From: Fusobacteriaceae bacterium UBA2433
GTDB taxonomy: Bacteria; Fusobacteriota; Fusobacteriia; Fusobacteriales; Fusobacteriaceae
NCBI GenBank assembly: GCA_002342785.1
Contig: DDQV01000024.1
Location: 1 to 9,146, forward strand
Reading direction: 5' to 3'
Length of the DNA stretch: 9,146 bases
The position numbers and the translations under genes are program-made. Shown here in pieces: positions 6,045 through 9,146 of the stretch. The number at the start of each line of letters is the position of its first letter. Position 1 is the stretch's first letter. The notes beneath the pieces are model-generated. The model saw only the letters and a program-made list of their open reading frames with translations. It was not told where the DNA came from and did not search any database.

Positions 6045-6501
6045 TATAGGTTTTATTTTTCTACTTACTATTTTGACATCTAATATATATATATTAATAA
6101 TAGTAGCAGGTTTGATGATTTTTTCAAACCTGCTATTTAACAAAAATTTAAAATATTACATCAAAAAAATGAAATATGTTTTTCTTTTTTATCTTACTAC
6201 AATATTATTTCAATTATTTATGATTCAAGATGGAGAAGTGATATTCAAATTTTATAATTTTTATATTACATGGAGAGGAATTATCCAAATTGGAATTAAT
6301 TTTTTAAGAATTTTTGATATATTACTTATTTCGTGGCTAATAAATGCACAAAATATATTTACTGGTAGACTTCAAAGATACAATGAATTAATTGATACTA
6401 TTCTGGAATTAATTCCAGAAGTTTTTGTTCTATTTAAGAAAAAAATGAAATTCAAATCATTTTTTAGACATATTTTAAAGCAAATAGAGAGTAAAATATA
6501 A
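6028..6501 (+). CDS. Small EcfT-like membrane protein
   Basis: This 157-residue protein is very hydrophobic, with membrane segments at about 6-36 (one or two), 49-66 and 88-107, and a basic C-terminus. Parts resemble the transmembrane EcfT/CbiQ subunit of energy-coupling-factor transporters: a segment ending WRGIIQIGINFLRIFDILLI (82-101), then a helix with ELIPEVFVLF (127-136). EcfT proteins are usually 230-270 residues and carry two Ala-Arg-Gly-like coupling motifs that dock on the ATPases. This protein stops before that region and I see no such motif, so it is either a shortened, non-coupling relative or an unrelated protein. The ATG at 6028 lies within the 3' end of serS, with GGTGGA (6018-6023) as a possible Shine-Dalgarno, suggesting translational coupling. 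The gene contains two unusually good inverted repeats and a promoter-like sequence, described separately. Confidence 0.7.
   Translation: MLLKSSIGFIFLLTILTSNIYILIIVAGLMIFSNLLFNKNLKYYIKKMKYVFLFYLTTILFQLFMIQDGEVIFKFYNFYITWRGIIQIGINFLRIFDILLISWLINAQNIFTGRLQRYNELIDTILELIPEVFVLFKKKMKFKSFFRHILKQIESKI
6073..6101 (+). promoter_or_regulatory. Possible internal promoter within the EcfT-like gene
   Basis: TTGACA (6073-6078, perfect -35) is followed after 17 bases by AATAAT (6096-6101, 5 of 6 to the -10 consensus). Transcription would begin near 6108, inside the left arm of the hairpin at 6104-6135. Promoter-like sequences arise by chance in such AT-rich DNA, so this is a candidate only. Confidence 0.35.
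6104..6135 (+). repeat. 12-bp perfect hairpin inside the EcfT-like gene
   Basis: TAGCAGGTTTGA (6104-6115) and TCAAACCTGCTA (6124-6135) are perfect complements around an 8-base loop. The stem contains about 40% G+C, more than its surroundings, and no T tract follows on either strand, so it is not a simple terminator. It encodes residues VAGLMIFSNLL of the membrane protein. Confidence 0.85.
6401..6428 (+). repeat. 20-bp perfect palindrome followed by a T-rich run, inside the EcfT-like gene
   Basis: TTCTGGAATTAATTCCAGAA (6401-6420) is its own reverse complement. As RNA it can fold into an 8-bp stem with a TTAA loop, directly followed by GTTTTTGT (6421-6428). That is the shape of a weak rho-independent terminator, but it lies about 75 bases before the stop codon. 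It encodes the ELIPEVF segment. Confidence 0.8.
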
Positions 6502-6542
6502 TCTTTGAAAAGATTGCTTTTATATATTAAATTTGGTATTAT
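6500..6542 (+). promoter_or_regulatory. Promoter of the aldolase gene with upstream palindrome
   Basis: TTGCTT (6514-6519, weak -35) and TATTAT (6537-6542) are 17 bases apart, with TG at 6534-6535 giving the same extended -10, TGGTATTAT, as in front of the permease gene at 3089. The palindrome AATCTTTGAAAAGATT (6500-6515) overlaps the stop codon of the preceding gene and the first bases of the -35. It could be an operator or a weak terminator hairpin (followed by GCTTTTA). Transcription would start near 6549. Confidence 0.6.
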
Positions 6543-6581
6543 TAAAGAGTAGAAAAATTTAAATATAATAGAGGAGGAATT

Positions 6582-7562
6582 ATGAAATATAATTACAAAG
6601 ATTTAGGATTAGTAAACACTAAAGAAATGTTTGCTAAAGCAAATAAAGAAGGGTATGCAGTACCAGCTTTCAATTTTAATAACATGGAACAAATGTTAGC
6701 AATCGTAGAAGCTGCAGCATTAAAAGGGTCTCCAGTTATATTACAATGTTCAGGTGGCGCTAGAAGCTACATGGGAAAACCAGTAGTTCCTTTATTAGCT
6801 AAAGCCGCTGTAGATGTAGCTAGAGAAATGGGATCGGATATCCCTATCGCTTTACATTTAGATCATGGTTCATCTTTTGAACAAGCTAAAGATTGTATCG
6901 AATGGGGATTTTCTTCTGTAATGATTGATGCATCTCATTTTCCATTTGAAAAAAATATTGCGGAATCTAAAAAAGTTGCTGAATATGCACATGCAAATGA
7001 TATAACTGTAGAAGCTGAATTAGGTGTTCTAGCTGGAATTGAAGATGAAGTTACAGCTGAAGAACATATCTTTACACAACCACATGAAGTAGAAGAATTT
7101 GTAAAAGCATCTGGTGTGGATTCATTAGCTATTTCAATTGGAACTTCCCATGGTGCTCATAAATTTAAACCAGGTGATGATCCGAAATTAAGATTAGATA
7201 TCTTAGCTGAAATTGAAAAAAGAATTCCTGGATTCCCTATTGTATTACATGGTTCATCATCAGTACCTGCAAAGTTCTGTAATATGATTAAACAATATGG
7301 TGGGGAAATCAAAGATGCTATTGGTATTCCTGATGATCAATTAAGAGGAGCTACTAAATCTGCAGTTGCTAAGATTAATGTTGATACAGATGGAAGATTA
7401 GCATTTACAGCAGGAATAAGAGAAGTCTTTGCCACTAAACCAGGTGAATTTGATCCTAGAAAATATTTAACACCAGCAAAGAACTACATGAGAGATTTTT
7501 ATATGGAAAAAATTTCTAATGTATTTGGTTCTGAAGGTGCCTACAAAAAAGGAACAAAATAA
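6582..7562 (+). CDS. fba: Class II fructose-1,6-bisphosphate aldolase
   Basis: This zinc-dependent cytoplasmic enzyme splits fructose 1,6-bisphosphate into dihydroxyacetone phosphate and glyceraldehyde 3-phosphate, and makes it in the gluconeogenic direction. The 326 residues form a full TIM barrel. Key residues are visible: HLDHGSS (92-98) with catalytic Asp94 and zinc ligand His95; VEAELG (143-148); SIGTSHGAHKF (185-195) with likely zinc ligand His190; VLHGSSSVP (221-229) with likely ligand His223; and KINVDTDGR (264-272) in the phosphate and substrate site. The ATG has GAGGAGG (6571-6577) four bases upstream. The gene has its own promoter and ends in a strong hairpin, so it looks monocistronic. 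Because of its length and the SHGAHKF motif, it fits the long class II type with a GxSxxxxHLDHG active-site block better than a tagatose-bisphosphate aldolase, though substrate choice cannot be proved by reading. Confidence 0.95.
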   Translation: MKYNYKDLGLVNTKEMFAKANKEGYAVPAFNFNNMEQMLAIVEAAALKGSPVILQCSGGARSYMGKPVVPLLAKAAVDVAREMGSDIPIALHLDHGSSFEQAKDCIEWGFSSVMIDASHFPFEKNIAESKKVAEYAHANDITVEAELGVLAGIEDEVTAEEHIFTQPHEVEEFVKASGVDSLAISIGTSHGAHKFKPGDDPKLRLDILAEIEKRIPGFPIVLHGSSSVPAKFCNMIKQYGGEIKDAIGIPDDQLRGATKSAVAKINVDTDGRLAFTAGIREVFATKPGEFDPRKYLTPAKNYMRDFYMEKISNVFGSEGAYKKGTK

Positions 7563-7568
7563 TTTAAT

Positions 7569-7607
7569 AAAAAAAGGAGATAATCAATAGATTATCTCCT
7601 TTTTTTT
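7569..7607. terminator. Bidirectional terminator between convergent genes
   Basis: A 17-bp perfect stem (7569-7585 with 7590-7606) and an AATA loop are flanked by seven A's on the left and eight T's on the right, so the hairpin works on both strands. Allowing one bulged T, pairing extends by another 8 bp (AATTTAAT with ATTAAATT). It lies 6 bases after the aldolase stop and 27 bases beyond the stop of the minus-strand gene. Confidence 0.93.
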
Positions 7608-7634
7608 ATTAAATTTATAGTTTGTTTTAAATAT

Positions 7635-8228
7635 TTATTTATGATAGGTATATCTTATTTGTGAATCTAAAATTCTTTGATACTGCTTTATTTTAATCTT
7701 TTCTTTATTAGGTTCTAAAAAAAGTAATGAGAAAAATTCCCATAAAAATACCCATCCTCCAATATTGAATCCTTCTATAACTATTTCCCATATTAATTGA
7801 GTTACAGAAATCTTTTTCTTTATAATAGAAACTGTAAAAATTAATAAGATCCCTAAAATAAAACTTATTATAGCTGATTTATAAACTGCATGAATTTCTC
7901 TTATTTTTTTTCTATATAGATATAAAAAATAATTTTTAATTTCCTTTATTCCTCTTTTTTCTTTTATTTCATCATAGAGATTTTCAGGCATATTTATATT
8001 TATTAAAAGATTATATTTAAAAGGAATATCCTCTATAGAATTTTCTAAATGATCAATAAATTCATCATTTAAATCTTTATTTTTTAAAGGAGAAAAATCT
8101 AAATCACTATAGAGCGATTCATAATCCTTTATAAAAATATCTATTATATAAGCATTTGCTTTTTTATCAAACCTAAAAAGCTTATCTAATTTTATTTCAT
8201 ATTTATATTTATATCTATTAAAAATCAT
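7635..8228 (-). CDS. Uncharacterised two-helix membrane protein
   Basis: I do not recognise a named function. The 197-residue protein has a soluble, charged N-terminal domain (1-112) with the block LDFSPLKNKDLNDEFIDHL (43-61) and EDIPFKYNLLI (66-76). Two membrane segments follow (about 117-136 and 146-171), and the tail is short and basic. The second helix carries EGFNIGGWVFLWEFFSLLF (152-170), and the tail has YQRILDSQIRY. From memory, similar pairings of a DL...EDIP block with a GGWVxxWE helix occur in uncharacterised proteins of several phyla. The start at 8228 is chosen because AAGGTGG (8240-8234) lies five bases upstream; the GTG at 8237 is part of that ribosome-binding site. It is transcribed alone from a good promoter, divergently from the permease at 8412 and convergently with the aldolase gene. 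Confidence 0.8.
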   Translation of the reverse strand: MIFNRYKYKYEIKLDKLFRFDKKANAYIIDIFIKDYESLYSDLDFSPLKNKDLNDEFIDHLENSIEDIPFKYNLLININMPENLYDEIKEKRGIKEIKNYFLYLYRKKIREIHAVYKSAIISFILGILLIFTVSIIKKKISVTQLIWEIVIEGFNIGGWVFLWEFFSLLFLEPNKEKIKIKQYQRILDSQIRYTYHK

Positions 8229-8271
8229 TTTAACCACCTTGTTTAATTATATTTCATATTTATTGCATTTG

Positions 8272-8300
8272 ATTATACAATTAAAAATATACAAAATCAA
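8272..8300 (-). promoter_or_regulatory. Promoter of the minus-strand membrane protein gene
   Basis: On the minus strand, TTGATT (8300-8295) and a perfect TATAAT (8277-8272) are separated by 17 bases. Transcription would start near 8265, leaving a leader of about 37 bases before the ATG at 8228. Confidence 0.75.
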
Positions 8301-8340
8301 TTTTTTTCTTTATTATCTATAAAAGAAAAAATTAAAATTG
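8298..8340. repeat. Nested AT-rich inverted repeats between divergent promoters
   Basis: CAATTTT (8298-8304) and AAAATTG (8334-8340) form an outer inverted pair. An inner pair, AATTTTTT...CTTT (8299-8311, one bulged T) with AAAGAAAAAATT (8322-8333), can form a 12-bp stem. The whole element fills the gap between the two outward-facing -35 boxes, where a shared operator would be expected. Homopolymer composition weakens the case. Confidence 0.4.
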
Positions 8341-8346
8341 TATATA

Positions 8347-8375
8347 TTGACAAAAATTAAAGATTACTTTATCAT
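8347..8375 (+). promoter_or_regulatory. Promoter of the second permease gene
   Basis: A perfect TTGACA (8347-8352) and TATCAT (8370-8375, 5 of 6) are 17 bases apart. Transcription would start near 8382, about 30 bases before the ATG at 8412. Confidence 0.8.
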
Positions 8376-8411
8376 AAATATATATTAAATTTATAAAGGT
8401 GGAAAAAAATA

Positions 8412-9146
8412 ATGATATTATATTTCAGTATTGGACTATTAGCAACAATTTTTGGGTCATTGGTTGGATTAGGTGGTGGAGTTGTTATAAAACCAATATT
8501 AGATTCTATAGGTACTTACGATCTTACTACCATTGGAATACTTTCTTCCTTTACGGTTTTCTCTATGGCAATTATATCTACAAAAAAACAAATAAATAAA
8601 GGTTTCAAATTAGAAAAAGAAATGTTAATAGTTGCAGTAGGATCTATATTAGGTGGAGGAATTGGTAATTTATTGTTTAGTATTTTTTTAAAAATTTTGA
8701 ATAATGAAAGTTTAGCAACTGCAATTCAAGGATTTATATTAGCAATGCTATTAATATTGGTTTTATTTAAAGAAAAAATTCCAAAATATCATTTAAAAAA
8801 TTATTTCCTACTATTTTTAATAGGAATAATTCTTGGAAGTATAGCGTCTTTTTTAGGAATAGGTGGAGGTCCTATAAATGTAATGATATTAGTTTTACTT
8901 CTTAATATGGATATAAAAAAATCAGCTGTAACTTCAATATTTATAATTTTATTATCGCAATTTACAAAGTTAATCTTAATCTTTATAGAAACCGGATTTC
9001 AAGGACATGATCTTTCTATGCTCTATGTAATGATTCCTGGTGGAATTTTAGGAGGTTTTATAGGAGCTCATTTTAATCATAAATTAACTCATAAATTAAT
9101 TCAGAAAATATTTAATGTTGCTATAATAGCCTTAATAATTTTAAAT
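8412..9146 (+). CDS. TauE/SafE-type sulfite exporter family permease (3' end outside window)
   Basis: An open frame of 245 codons runs from the ATG at 8412 to the window edge without a stop, so the gene is incomplete here; full-length family members are around 250-270 residues, so little is missing. AAAGGTGG (8395-8402) is nine bases upstream. The protein shows the classical two-repeat TauE/SafE layout: VGLGGGVVIKP (18-28) opens the first half and SFLGIGGGPINV (146-157) the second, followed by KKSAVTSIFIILLSQ (169-183). PGGILGGFIGAH (209-220) is also typical. About seven to eight membrane helices are visible. Members move small organosulfur or sulfite anions across the inner membrane, but the substrate is not predictable. 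It is much closer to the canonical family pattern than the permease at 3133-4017. It has its own promoter and is divergent from the membrane protein gene at 7635-8228. Confidence 0.88.
   Translation, partial: MILYFSIGLLATIFGSLVGLGGGVVIKPILDSIGTYDLTTIGILSSFTVFSMAIISTKKQINKGFKLEKEMLIVAVGSILGGGIGNLLFSIFLKILNNESLATAIQGFILAMLLILVLFKEKIPKYHLKNYFLLFLIGIILGSIASFLGIGGGPINVMILVLLLNMDIKKSAVTSIFIILLSQFTKLILIFIETGFQGHDLSMLYVMIPGGILGGFIGAHFNHKLTHKLIQKIFNVAIIALIILN

Noticed and set aside
8399..8599. 66-codon frame at 8399-8599 on the plus strand
   Set aside because: It overlaps the permease reading frame that starts at 8412 in another frame, is rich in Trp and Tyr from misread codons, and has no ribosome-binding site of its own.

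Overview
The window looks like chromosomal DNA from a very AT-rich, Gram-negative anaerobe. Fusobacteriota (Fusobacterium, Cetobacterium, Ilyobacter or Psychrilyobacter type) is the best guess. Two adjacent proteins carry signal peptides and look like outer-membrane or surface proteins, while PncB, SerS and the class II aldolase look like those of low-GC anaerobes. Coding density is high. Promoters often have extended -10 motifs (TGnTATTAT type), Shine-Dalgarno sequences are strong, and terminators are long hairpins. This assignment is inference from reading the sequence; no database search was possible.

Layout. (1) 1-1342: a promoter, then a secreted beta-barrel-like protein and a LA_2272-type surface-repeat protein, 10 bp apart. 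(2) 1403-2935: nicotinate phosphoribosyltransferase (pncB). Its ribosome-binding site and start codon are tandemly duplicated, and the transcript ends at a strong terminator at 2944-2981. No terminator separates it from the surface-protein genes, so it may be co-transcribed with them. (3) 3133-4017: a TauE/SafE-type permease with its own promoter, two inverted repeats upstream and a strong terminator at 4025-4069. (4) 4167-6501: an operon of a DUF2344/TIGR03936-type protein, seryl-tRNA synthetase (serS), and a small EcfT-like membrane protein whose start overlaps the serS end by 17 bp. (5) 6582-7562: class II fructose-bisphosphate aldolase with its own promoter, ending in a hairpin that can serve both strands. 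(6) 7635-8228, minus strand: an uncharacterised two-helix membrane protein. (7) 8412 to the window edge: a second TauE/SafE permease, incomplete, transcribed divergently from gene 6 across a 183-bp region with a promoter for each direction.

Most genes are housekeeping: NAD salvage, tRNA charging and glycolysis/gluconeogenesis. I see no mobile element, CRISPR array, tRNA, rRNA, toxin-antitoxin pair or obvious defence system, and I cannot show a new biological system here. The least explained signals are structural. The EcfT-like gene contains a consensus-like internal promoter, a 12-bp perfect hairpin just after it, and a perfect 20-bp palindrome followed by a T-rich run, which could be a nested sense RNA. 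Other points worth a look are the duplicated pncB start, paired inverted repeats near promoters, and an outer-membrane protein with a His-x-Ser motif slightly reminiscent of PagL-type lipid A deacylases.
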